5,053 nt of DNA, taken from positions 1 through 5,053 of the forward strand of contig WQUQ01000159.1 of the NCBI GenBank assembly GCA_009782025.1, given 5' to 3'. Origin of the DNA: Desulfobulbus sp. GTDB lineage: Bacteria > Pseudomonadota > Gammaproteobacteria > Burkholderiales > Rhodocyclaceae. Position numbers and translations under genes: made by a program. The notes under the pieces are model-generated. The model was not told the origin of the DNA. It ran no database searches and was given only the letters and a program-made list of their open reading frames with translations. Shown here in pieces: positions 1 through 5,053 of the stretch (position 1 is the first letter of the stretch; every line of letters begins with the position of its first letter).

Positions 1-77
1 CAGCATCCATGCGGCTTGTGGATTCTGCGTACTGCGACTTCGCGCAGCATGACACGCTTCGCTCCGCGCAGAATGAC
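1..77 (+). repeat. Palindromic intergenic repeat, left copy (truncated by window edge)
   Basis: This is a diverged copy of the element at 4745-4819, in the same orientation. Positions 54-77 match 4796-4819 exactly over 24 bases. Positions 5-29 match 4768-4792 except for two adjacent bases (16-17). The element ends in GCAGAATGAC, which is the complement of its expected GTCATTC-type start; that start lies off the left edge. Compared with the right copy it has a second, imperfect copy of its end: 39-53 and 63-77 agree at 13 of 15 bases, 24 bases apart. It sits 67 bases beyond the stop of the antitoxin gene. No coding content is seen here. It is probably a dispersed, non-autonomous MITE- or REP-like sequence. 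Confidence 0.75.
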
Positions 78-85
78 AATATTTA

Positions 86-110
86 ATTGCCGGGTGAATA
101 ACCTGGCAAT
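86..110 (-). terminator. Stem-loop, possible terminator of the toxin-antitoxin operon
   Basis: Ten-base arms (86-95 and 101-110) pair at 9 of 10 positions around a 5-base loop; the odd pair is a G/T that could wobble in one RNA orientation. Read on the minus strand, the hairpin is followed by the AT-rich run TTAAATATT, which is only a partial U-tract. It lies 34 bases past the antitoxin stop codon, where an operon terminator would be expected. The hairpin is seen directly; the terminator role is inferred, and the weak U-tract leaves it uncertain. Confidence 0.45.
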
Positions 111-125
111 CAAACAGTAAACGTC

Positions 126-143
126 GGCGGGATAAATCCTGCC
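126..143. repeat. Small hairpin bordering the toxin-antitoxin module (left)
   Basis: GGCGGGAT (126-133) and ATCCTGCC (136-143) form an inverted repeat with 7 of 8 positions paired, ending directly next to the antitoxin stop codon. It contains the 10-mer CGGGATAAAT (128-137), which recurs on the opposite strand at 849-858 inside the hairpin on the other side of the module. It may act as part of the antitoxin transcript's 3' end or as a border of an inserted unit. Confidence 0.5.
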
Positions 144-491
144 CTACACCAATTCTTCCGTCAGATCGGGGTGCCTGGCAATGAGCCGCGCCAGCGCTTT
201 GGCAATGCCGGGTGGCGAAAAACGCCCTTGTTCCCAGCCGCGCAAGGTGGCGACCGGCGTGTTGATACGGCGGGCGAACTCGCCTTGCGACAGGCCGGTC
301 ATCTTGCGCGCCTCACGAATCAGCATCTGCTCCGGCGTCGTGACGCGGGCGAATTCACCGCGCCTTGCCTCGTCCAGCGACTCGCGCAGGCCCGGCAACG
401 GCCCGCCCGCATCGGCCTCGAAAGCTGCCGCGATGGCGTCCACGTCGATGTCTGAAAGTTCCTCGATGGCTGTGATGGGCGCTTGTTTCAT
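144..491 (-). CDS. XRE-family helix-turn-helix antitoxin (HigA/NadS-like)
   Basis: This is a 115-residue protein and the likely antitoxin of a type II toxin-antitoxin pair. Such proteins bind and neutralise the RelE/HigB-type toxin and repress their own operon by binding DNA. Residues 1-50 are acidic and probably hold the toxin-binding part. Residues about 59-95 form a helix-turn-helix of the Cro/XRE type, with the recognisable run GLSQGEFARRINTPVATLRG followed by WEQGR. The gene lies 10 bases after the end of the toxin frame, and its Shine-Dalgarno overlaps the toxin stop, so the two were probably translationally coupled. The toxin-first order is typical of HigBA-type modules. The antitoxin frame is complete, unlike the toxin. 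It could still act as a stand-alone repressor. The family is clear; the exact subfamily (HigA or NadS) is less certain. Confidence 0.85.
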   Translation of the reverse strand: MKQAPITAIEELSDIDVDAIAAAFEADAGGPLPGLRESLDEARRGEFARVTTPEQMLIREARKMTGLSQGEFARRINTPVATLRGWEQGRFSPPGIAKALARLIARHPDLTEELV

Positions 492-497
492 GGCGGT

Positions 498-504
498 CTC
501 CTCA
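498..504 (-). promoter_or_regulatory. Ribosome binding site of the antitoxin, overlapping the toxin stop codon
   Basis: On the minus strand the sequence is TGAGGAG, six bases before the antitoxin ATG (489-491). Its first three bases are the TGA that ends the full toxin frame. A ribosome finishing the toxin would end on the antitoxin start signal, which suggests coupling. The amber codon upstream in the toxin would make ribosomes stop about 100 bases early and could weaken this coupling. Confidence 0.75.
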
Positions 505-801
505 ATCCAGTAATTTCGTGATCTCTCTGGCCGGCAGGTTTTCCCGCTCCGCCTTGGTATAAGCCGCGACCAGAAGAATCTGCTCGCGGGCGACGAGGTG
601 GTACTAGATCACTCGCGCGCCGCCGCGCTTGCCGCTGCCCGAGCGTTTCCAGCGCAGCTTGCGCCCGCCCTGCGTGCCCGGAACCACATCGCCCGCCTCT
701 GGATTCTGCGCCAGCCAGAAGGTAAAGGTTTCGTATTCCGGCTCGCTCCAGATGGCTTCGGCCTGTTTCCTGAACGTCGGGGTTTCGATCAGCGTTCTCA
801 T
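502..801 (-). pseudogene. RelE/HigB-type toxin interrupted by an in-frame amber codon
   Basis: Read from ATG at 799-801, the frame gives 65 residues of a RelE/ParE-superfamily toxin, then TAG at 604-606 (codon 66), then 33 more sensible residues to a TGA at 502-504. The full 99-codon length fits the family. The part before the stop has the expected GTQGGRKLRWKRSGSGKRGG stretch followed by ARVI. The part after the stop starts YHLVAREQILLVAAYTKAER and ends ENLPAREITKLLD, matching the usual last strand and the (A)YxKxExENL ending. Family members normally carry Tyr or another aromatic residue after RVI, so one base change from TAC or TAT would produce the TAG. No frameshift is present. Family toxins act as ribosome-dependent or free mRNA interferases. 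The truncated 65-residue product would lack the C-terminal strand and is probably inactive. Alternatives are a base-call error or an amber suppressor. Confidence 0.85.
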
Positions 802-807
802 GGCCTG

Positions 808-835
808 ATTATGAGTGATTCACGCATGGCGTCAA
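808..835 (-). promoter_or_regulatory. Sigma70-like promoter of the toxin-antitoxin operon
   Basis: On the minus strand there is TTGACG (830-835), a 16-base spacer, and CATAAT (808-813), each 5 of 6 to consensus. Only six bases separate the -10 box from the toxin ATG, so transcription would begin at or near the ATG and the message could be leaderless; no Shine-Dalgarno is seen before that ATG. The spacer holds the small inverted repeat GTGA-T-TCAC (815-823), and CTCAT/ATGAG (797-801 and 811-815) forms another across the -10 box. Either could be the operator for antitoxin autorepression. The boxes are seen directly; the start point and operator role are inferred. Confidence 0.6.
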
Positions 836-841
836 CCCTTG

Positions 842-861
842 GGACGGTATTTATCCCGTCC
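842..861. repeat. Small hairpin bordering the toxin-antitoxin module (right)
   Basis: GGACGG (842-847) and CCGTCC (856-861) are a perfect 6-base inverted repeat around an 8-base AT-rich loop. No T-run follows in either direction, so a terminator is unlikely. On the minus strand it contains CGGGATAAAT (849-858), the same 10-mer found in the hairpin at 126-143 on the plus strand. The two therefore form an inverted pair around the toxin-antitoxin module. Its place just upstream of the toxin promoter also allows an operator role. Confidence 0.55.
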
Positions 862-901
862 TTGCTATCGGCGGCACGGGTCATCGTTGAGCGCCCGTTT
901 C

Positions 902-930
902 TGGTCGTCAGGCGGCAATTTGGCTATATC
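902..930 (+). promoter_or_regulatory. Weak candidate promoter for glnE
   Basis: TGGTCG (902-907) and TATATC (925-930) are spaced by 17 bases upstream of glnE. They match sigma70 consensus at only 3 and 4 of 6 positions. If used, the leader would be about 20 bases. This is the best plus-strand pair I could find in 802-955, but it is close to chance quality. Confidence 0.2.
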
Positions 931-955
931 AGGCTGAAAGCTGTACCCTGCCCTG

Positions 956-3664
956 ATGACGACTTCTCTCCCCGATCCCCGCTGGCAACGCGCCCTCGAT
1001 CACAGCCGCTACCTGAGCCATCTCCTGCAAGCGCGCCCCGAACTCGGCGACGAACTGGCTGCCGTCTGGCAATCGCCGTTGAGCGAGGATCAGTTGCTGG
1101 CGCCGTTGACTGCCGCGTTCGCCGACGACGCGGCGGTCAAGACGACGCTGCGCCGGCTGCGCCAGCGCACCCTGGCGCATATCGCGCTGCGCGACCTGTG
1201 CGGCCTCGCGCCGCTGGCCGAAGTGGTCGAGAGCATGACGCTGCTCGCCGATGTGACCACCAACTTCGCCCTCGACTACCACCACCGCCAACTCGCCGCC
1301 ATCTACGGCGAACCGCTCGACGACGCCGGCCAGGCGCAGCGCCTCTTAATCATCGGCATGGGCAAGCTGGGCGGGCGCGAGTTGAATGTTTCTTCCGATG
1401 TCGATTACATCTTCGTCTATCCCGCCGCCGGCGAAACCGCCGGGCCGAAGGGGATCGACAACTACGATTTTTTCACCCGCCTCGGCAAACGGGTGATCCA
1501 GGCGCTCAATGATTTGACCGCCGACGGCCAGGTCTTTCGCGTCGACATGCGGCTGCGGCCCAATGGCGATTCCGGGCCGCTGGTCTGCTCGCTCGATGCG
1601 CTGGAGCATTATTTCGTCAGCCAGGGCCGCGAATGGGAGCGCTACGCCTGGATCAAGGCGCGCGTCATGAACACCGGGGCCAACGCCAATGGCCAGGCCA
1701 TCGGCGCCTGGCTGGACGATCTGCGCGCCATCGCCCGTCCCTTCGTCTTTCGCAAATACCTCGATTTCGGGGCCATCAACGCCATGCGCGACCTGCACGC
1801 GCAGATTCGCCGCGAAGTGGCGCGCAAGGACATGGCCGACCACATCAAGCTCGGCCCCGGCGGCATCCGCGAGATCGAGTTCATCGCCCAGGTCTTCCAG
1901 TTGATTCGCGGCGGCCGCGACCCGGCGCTGCAAATCCGCCCGACCCTGTCGGTGCTCGGGCTGCTGGTCGAACGCAAGCTGCTGCCGGCCGAGAGCGAGG
2001 CCGAGTTGCGCGCGGCCTATATCTTCCTGCGCCGCCTCGAACACCGGCTGCAATATGTCGACGACCAGCAGACGCACAGCCTGCCGGAGAGCACGGAAGC
2101 CCGGGCGCGCCTCGCCCGCAGCATGGATTTCGCCGACTGGCCGGCGCTGCTGGCGGCGCTCGACAGCCATCGGCAAAAGGTCAGCCGCCATTTCGAGGCC
2201 GTGTTCTCCGACCCCGAGGCGGGTGAGCACCCACTGACCGGCCTGTGGCTCGGCCAGCTCGATGCGGCAAGCGCCGGCGAAGCCTTCGCCGAGCGCGGCT
2301 TTCGCCAGCCGCAGGCGGCCAGCGAACGCCTGGCCGAGGTGCGCGCCGCCCGGCTCTACCAGCAACTGCCGAGCGCCAACCGCGAGCGTTTCGACGCCGT
2401 GGCGCCGCGTCTGATCGAGGCTGCCGCCGCCACCGCCGATCCCGACACGACCCTGGCGCGCGGCCTGACCTTTCTCGAAAACATCGCCCGCCGCGGCGCT
2501 TACCTCGCCCTGTTGCAGCAATACCCGCTGGCCCTCTCCCGGGTCGCCGACATGATCGGGGCCTCGCACTGGGCGGCCGACTATCTCAACCGCTACCCGC
2601 TCCTGCTCGACGAACTGCTCGATTCGCGCCTCTACGAAATCGCCACCGACTGGGATGGCTTTCGCGCCGCCCTGCGCCGCACCCTGGCCGATGCCGCCGG
2701 CGACACCGAGCGCGAAATGGACATCCTGCGCGAAATGCACCATGCCCAGGTGTTCCGCCTGCTGGCCCAGGATCTGGCCGGCCTGCAAAGCATCGTGCGG
2801 CTCTCCGACCACCTCACCGAACTGGCCGACACCATCGTCCAGGAAACGCTGCCGCTGGTCTGGAGCAAGATCAAGAACCGCCACTGCCCGCAGCCGAAAT
2901 TCGCCGTCATCGGCTACGGCAAGCTGGGCGGCAAGGAACTCGGCTATGCCTCCGACCTCGACCTCGTCTACCTCTACGACGACGATGCCGACGACGCGCA
3001 AGAGAACTACACCCGCCTCGGCCAGCGCCTGAACACCTGGCTCAGCAGCCAGACCACTTCCGGCATCCTGTTCGAGACCGACCTGCGCCTGCGCCCCAAC
3101 GGCGACGCCGGCCTGCTCGCCGTTTCCATCGACGCCTTCCGCGACTACCAGCTCAACAAAGCCTGGACGTGGGAACACCAGGCGCTGACCCGCGCCCGCT
3201 TCTGCGCCGGCGACGCGGCAATCGGCCGGCGTTTCGAGGACATCCGCATTGAAATTCTGCGCCAGCCGCGCGACCTTGGCCCGCTGTGCGACGACGTGGT
3301 CGCCATGCGCCACAAGATGCTCGATGCCCACGCCAGCCGCAACGCCGACGCCTTCAACCTCAAACACGACCCCGGCGGCATCATCGACGTCGAATTCATC
3401 GTGCAATACCTGATCCTCGGTCATGCCCACCGCCACCCGGAGTTGACCGGCAACCTCGGCAACATCGCCCTCTTGCGCATCGCCGGCGAACTCGGCCTGA
3501 TCGACCCGCAACAAGCCAAAGCCGCCGGCAACGCCTACCGCGAATACCGCCGCCTGCAACACGCCCGCCGCCTGACCGCGACGCCGAAAGCGCCGATTCC
3601 GCGCGAACAGGTCGCCGAGCACGTCGCCGTGGTCAAGGCGCTGTGGTCGACTGTGTTTGGATGA
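956..3664 (+). CDS. glnE: Bifunctional glutamine synthetase adenylyltransferase/adenylyl-removing enzyme GlnE
   Basis: This cytoplasmic enzyme attaches AMP to a tyrosine of each glutamine synthetase subunit when nitrogen is plentiful and removes it by phosphorolysis when nitrogen is scarce. In the family it is controlled by PII protein and glutamine. The 902-residue length is close to the roughly 946 residues of the E. coli enzyme, and both nucleotidyltransferase halves are present. In the N-terminal (adenylyl-removing) half, GMGKLGGRELNVSSDVDYIF at residues 134-153 carries the metal-binding Asp148 and Asp150, followed by FRVDMRLRPNGDSGPL near 194-209 and a GPGGIREIEFIAQ segment near 300. The C-terminal (adenylylating) half repeats the plan: GYGKLGGKELGYASDLDLVY at 653-672 with Asp667 and Asp669, a TDLRLRPNGDAG segment, and HDPGGIIDVEFIVQ near 803. 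The ATG at 956 is the only reasonable start, because an in-frame TGA lies at 935-937 and no other ATG comes between. Its Shine-Dalgarno is poor. It is probably co-transcribed with the ATPase gene downstream. Confidence 0.97.
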   Translation: MTTSLPDPRWQRALDHSRYLSHLLQARPELGDELAAVWQSPLSEDQLLAPLTAAFADDAAVKTTLRRLRQRTLAHIALRDLCGLAPLAEVVESMTLLADVTTNFALDYHHRQLAAIYGEPLDDAGQAQRLLIIGMGKLGGRELNVSSDVDYIFVYPAAGETAGPKGIDNYDFFTRLGKRVIQALNDLTADGQVFRVDMRLRPNGDSGPLVCSLDALEHYFVSQGREWERYAWIKARVMNTGANANGQAIGAWLDDLRAIARPFVFRKYLDFGAINAMRDLHAQIRREVARKDMADHIKLGPGGIREIEFIAQVFQLIRGGRDPALQIRPTLSVLGLLVERKLLPAESEAELRAAYIFLRRLEHRLQYVDDQQTHSLPESTEARARLARSMDFADWPALLAALDSHRQKVSRHFEAVFSDPEAGEHPLTGLWLGQLDAASAGEAFAERGFRQPQAASERLAEVRAARLYQQLPSANRERFDAVAPRLIEAAAATADPDTTLARGLTFLENIARRGAYLALLQQYPLALSRVADMIGASHWAADYLNRYPLLLDELLDSRLYEIATDWDGFRAALRRTLADAAGDTEREMDILREMHHAQVFRLLAQDLAGLQSIVRLSDHLTELADTIVQETLPLVWSKIKNRHCPQPKFAVIGYGKLGGKELGYASDLDLVYLYDDDADDAQENYTRLGQRLNTWLSSQTTSGILFETDLRLRPNGDAGLLAVSIDAFRDYQLNKAWTWEHQALTRARFCAGDAAIGRRFEDIRIEILRQPRDLGPLCDDVVAMRHKMLDAHASRNADAFNLKHDPGGIIDVEFIVQYLILGHAHRHPELTGNLGNIALLRIAGELGLIDPQQAKAAGNAYREYRRLQHARRLTATPKAPIPREQVAEHVAVVKALWSTVFG

Positions 3665-3685
3665 CATAACTTCCCGAAAGTCGCC

Positions 3686-3690
3686 AGGAG
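3686..3690 (+). promoter_or_regulatory. Strong ribosome binding site of the ClpX-like gene
   Basis: AGGAG lies six bases before the ATG at 3697-3699, within the 32-base gap after glnE. It fixes the start of the ATPase gene and suggests efficient independent initiation on a shared transcript. No promoter-like sequence is evident in the gap. Confidence 0.8.
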
Positions 3691-3696
3691 AACCCG

Positions 3697-4692
3697 ATGC
3701 CCGCCCCGCTCAAGCCCAGCGAAATCGTCGCTCGCCTGTCCGAACACGTGATCGGTCAGGAAGCGGCCAAAAAAACGCTGGCTGTCGCCGTCTACGCCCA
3801 TTTTCTGCGTCAGGCGGCAAGCGCCGGCAGCGATATTGAACTCGCCAAGGGCAACGTCCTGCTGATTGGCCCGACCGGCACCGGCAAGACCCTGCTTTGT
3901 GAAACCCTGGCGCGCATTCTCGATCTGCCCTTCGTCACCGCCGACGCCACCTCGCTCGCCCAGTCGCGCTTCGTTGGCGACGAAATCGAGGCCATCCTGC
4001 AACGCCTGCTCGAACGCGCCGACGGCGATCCGGGTCGCGCCGCCCGCGGCATCGTTTTCATCGACGAAATCGACAAACTCAAGGCGACCGGCGGCGAAGC
4101 CCGCGCCAGTTCCGGCGAAAGCGTGCAGCACGCGCTGCTGAAAATCATGGAAGGCGCGCCGGTGCGCCTCAAGGATGGCCGCCACCTCGACACCACGCAG
4201 ATTCTGTTCATCTGCGGCGGCGCTTTCGTCGGCCTGGACGAGATTCTCGCCAGGAACCACGGCTTCGGCTTCATCGGCGCGGCCGGTGGCGACGATCAGC
4301 AGATTCTCGAACGCCTGAACGCGCGCATCAAACCCACCGATCTGCTCGAATTCGGCCTGATCCCCGAATTCGCCGGGCGGCTCCCCGTCGTCACCCGGCT
4401 GCACGCGCTGACGGCGGACATGCTGATCCGCATCATGACCGAACCGAAAAACGCCATCGCCCGTCAATTCGCCGCCCTGCTGCGCGCCCACGGCGTCGAA
4501 CTGCGCATCGCGCCGGAGGCCCTGCAACAGATCGCCGCCCTGGCCATCGAATACAAAGCCGGCGCCCGCAGCCTGCGCGGCATCTTCGAGGAAATGCTGT
4601 GTGACACGCTCTACGCGGTGCCGGATAACCCGGCGATTCGCCGGGTGGTGATCCGCTCGTTGTTTACCGCGCCGGAATTGACGGTTGAATAA
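3697..4692 (+). CDS. ClpX-like AAA+ ATPase lacking the zinc-binding domain
   Basis: This 331-residue AAA+ protein aligns along its length with the ATPase core of ClpX, the unfoldase that feeds proteins to the ClpP peptidase. Seen motifs are [20 protein letters not shown] (17-36), Walker A GPTGTGKT (58-65), Walker B IVFIDE (119-124), ILFICGGAF (169-177), [11 protein letters not shown] with the probable arginine finger Arg228 (220-230), and sensor-2 GARSLR (289-294). All ATPase residues look intact. Differences from canonical ClpX (about 424 residues in E. coli, from memory) are clear. The four-cysteine N-terminal domain is absent. The first pore loop reads RFVG (91-94) instead of GYVG. The RKH-loop region is shortened (about 154-167). 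The ClpP-docking IGF loop is shortened and reads GFGFIGA (189-195). The C-terminus stops soon after the small domain. It is probably a specialised paralog rather than the housekeeping ClpX; HslU is unlikely because no I-domain is present. Substrate and partner are unknown. Position 32 bases after glnE suggests one operon. Confidence 0.9.
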   Translation: MPAPLKPSEIVARLSEHVIGQEAAKKTLAVAVYAHFLRQAASAGSDIELAKGNVLLIGPTGTGKTLLCETLARILDLPFVTADATSLAQSRFVGDEIEAILQRLLERADGDPGRAARGIVFIDEIDKLKATGGEARASSGESVQHALLKIMEGAPVRLKDGRHLDTTQILFICGGAFVGLDEILARNHGFGFIGAAGGDDQQILERLNARIKPTDLLEFGLIPEFAGRLPVVTRLHALTADMLIRIMTEPKNAIARQFAALLRAHGVELRIAPEALQQIAALAIEYKAGARSLRGIFEEMLCDTLYAVPDNPAIRRVVIRSLFTAPELTVE

Positions 4693-4697
4693 TTCAA
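4685..4697. repeat. 13-base perfect palindrome over the ClpX-like stop codon
   Basis: TTGAAT-A-ATTCAA is a perfect palindrome that includes the TAA stop (4690-4692). Its core GAATAATTC (4687-4695) recurs at 4858-4866 inside a longer palindrome on the far side of the repeat element. The role is unknown; chance is possible in AT-rich sequence. Confidence 0.4.
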
Positions 4698-4744
4698 TTT
4701 CTATTTCAAACGGTAATTATTTGTATGCCGGGCGGCACCAGCTT

Positions 4745-4819
4745 GTCATTCCGCGCGTAGTCGCGGAATCCATGCGGCGAGTGGATTCTGCGGCTACGCT
4801 TCGCTCCGCGCAGAATGAC
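4745..4819 (+). repeat. Palindromic intergenic repeat, complete right copy (MITE/REP-like)
   Basis: The 75-base element has terminal inverted repeats: GTCATTCCGCGCG (4745-4757) against CGCGCAGAATGAC (4807-4819), 12 of 13 matching. Inside, 4755-4772 and 4782-4799 pair at 16 of 18 positions around a 9-base loop, so the whole element can fold into a long, bulged hairpin. No target-site duplication is evident at its edges and it encodes nothing. It lies 52 bases after the ClpX-like stop, between that gene and the convergent gene on the right, where it could terminate or stabilise transcripts from both sides. The copy at 1-77 has the same orientation. Nested palindromes with GTCATTC ends occur as dispersed families in many proteobacterial genomes; membership in a named family is not established here. 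Confidence 0.8.
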
Positions 4820-4853
4820 GATTCTCGGCAGTTTGTTGTCGTTACGAATGAGA

Positions 4854-4870
4854 AATGGAATAATTCCATT
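4854..4870. repeat. 17-base perfect palindrome
   Basis: AATGGAAT-A-ATTCCATT is perfect over 8-base arms, 7 bases beyond the end of the minus-strand gene at 4877. The left part of it, AAATGGAATA (4853-4862), is repeated directly at 4957-4966 inside the reading frame on the right. It could be a protein-binding site or the scar of a rearrangement; no T-run supports a terminator. Confidence 0.45.
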
Positions 4871-4876
4871 GTCAAA

Positions 4877-5053
4877 TCAACCGATGACTTTGTCGGCTTC
4901 GCTTGCCGTACCACTGTACTGTCTGCGCTTCGCCTTCGCGTCCTCGGCTGATTTAAAAATGGAATAGCCCGGCCAGCAATCAACCCGATACCCAAACGAC
5001 TGAACGGCATCGCCGGTGACGGCGAAGATGGCGTTGGCGATGGCGGGGGGCAT
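4877..5053 (-). CDS. Partial C-terminus of a probable xanthine dehydrogenase/aldehyde oxidase family molybdopterin subunit
   Basis: The frame enters at the right edge and runs 58 residues to TGA at 4877-4879. Its first 14 residues read MPPAIANAIFAVTG, the signature found near the C-terminus of large molybdenum-cofactor hydroxylase subunits of the xanthine dehydrogenase/isoquinoline oxidoreductase type, which oxidise heterocycles or aldehydes. The initial Met is probably internal rather than a start. In the family only about 10-20 residues usually follow this motif, but here 44 follow, and they read unlike the family. The sequence MPFSRLGI, resembling a normal ending, appears just after in another frame (from 5010 downward). 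The gene end may therefore be frameshifted or altered. The gene is convergent with the ClpX-like gene. The assignment rests on a short motif recalled from the family. Confidence 0.5.
   Translation of the reverse strand: MPPAIANAIFAVTGDAVQSFGYRVDCWPGYSIFKSAEDAKAKRRQYSGTASEADKVIG

Noticed and set aside
801..828. A 9-codon minus-strand mini-frame whose TGA overlaps the toxin ATG
   Set aside because: It looks like a coupled leader peptide, but its start lies upstream of the likely -10 box, so it would not be transcribed from the best promoter, and it has no Shine-Dalgarno.
865..960. A minus-strand stretch reading plausibly as protein (KLPPDDQKRALNDDP) into the glnE start
   Set aside because: No start codon was found in the part I read, it overlaps the glnE start, and nothing ties it to a known family, so it is probably chance.
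598..1512. A 304-codon plus-strand frame across the toxin and the glnE start
   Set aside because: Its product is arginine- and proline-rich low-complexity sequence, typical of a shadow frame, and it overlaps two well-supported genes.
1346..3667. A 773-codon open frame antisense to glnE
   Set aside because: It is the mirror of a GC-rich coding gene; it has no recognisable domain, is rich in repetitive Val/Ala/Gly/Gln runs, and glnE on the other strand is unmistakable.
3535..4527. A 330-codon frame antisense to the ClpX-like gene
   Set aside because: It is a shadow of the AAA+ gene with no recognisable motif and no ribosome binding site that I could support.
4685..4951. An 88-codon plus-strand frame overlapping the end of the ClpX-like gene
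   Set aside because: It runs through the repeat element and opposite the right-hand gene, with no ribosome binding site or recognisable product.
4717..5010. A 97-codon minus-strand frame starting MPFSRLGI
   Set aside because: Most of it reads through the palindromic repeat and AT-rich spacer, so it is not a gene as such; only its first residues may be a frame-shifted end of the right-hand gene.
1..5053. CRISPR array, tRNA or rRNA gene
   Set aside because: No regularly spaced direct repeats, no tRNA cloverleaf or conserved rRNA segment were seen. The two palindromic repeat copies are 4.7 kb apart and are not an array.

Overview
The window reads as a piece of a GC-rich proteobacterial chromosome. 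The long GlnE and the ClpX-like sequences look most like betaproteobacterial (Rhodocyclales-type) proteins, but that placement is an inference from sequence style, not a database match.

Layout from left to right. Positions 1-77 hold one copy of a short palindromic intergenic repeat, cut by the window edge. Positions 78-143 hold two small hairpins. Positions 144-801 hold a type II toxin-antitoxin module on the minus strand. Its RelE/HigB-type toxin gene comes first (502-801) and is broken by a single in-frame amber codon at 604-606. Its XRE/HTH antitoxin (144-491) follows and is intact. Positions 802-955 form a divergent intergenic region, with a good sigma70-like promoter pointing at the toxin gene and only weak signals pointing at glnE. 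Positions 956-3664 encode a complete GlnE, the enzyme that adenylylates and deadenylylates glutamine synthetase. After 32 bases and a strong ribosome binding site comes a complete 331-residue AAA+ ATPase (3697-4692), related to ClpX but without its zinc-binding N-terminal domain and with altered pore loops. Positions 4693-4876 are non-coding, with two AT-rich perfect palindromes on either side of a second, complete copy of the palindromic repeat. On the minus strand, the last 177 bases appear to hold the 3' end of a xanthine dehydrogenase/aldehyde oxidase family gene that enters from the right edge.

How the parts relate. glnE and the ClpX-like gene are probably co-transcribed, which places an unusual unfoldase-like ATPase next to the nitrogen-assimilation regulator GlnE. 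The toxin-antitoxin module looks like an inserted accessory unit. It is bordered by two small hairpins that share a 10-base core in opposite orientation, and its toxin seems to be inactivated while the antitoxin is kept. The two copies of the larger palindromic repeat lie at the downstream ends of transcription units, where their hairpins could stop or stabilise transcripts.

The most interesting items are the short ClpX paralog beside glnE, the amber-interrupted toxin with an otherwise intact reading frame beyond the stop, and the hairpins bordering the toxin-antitoxin module.
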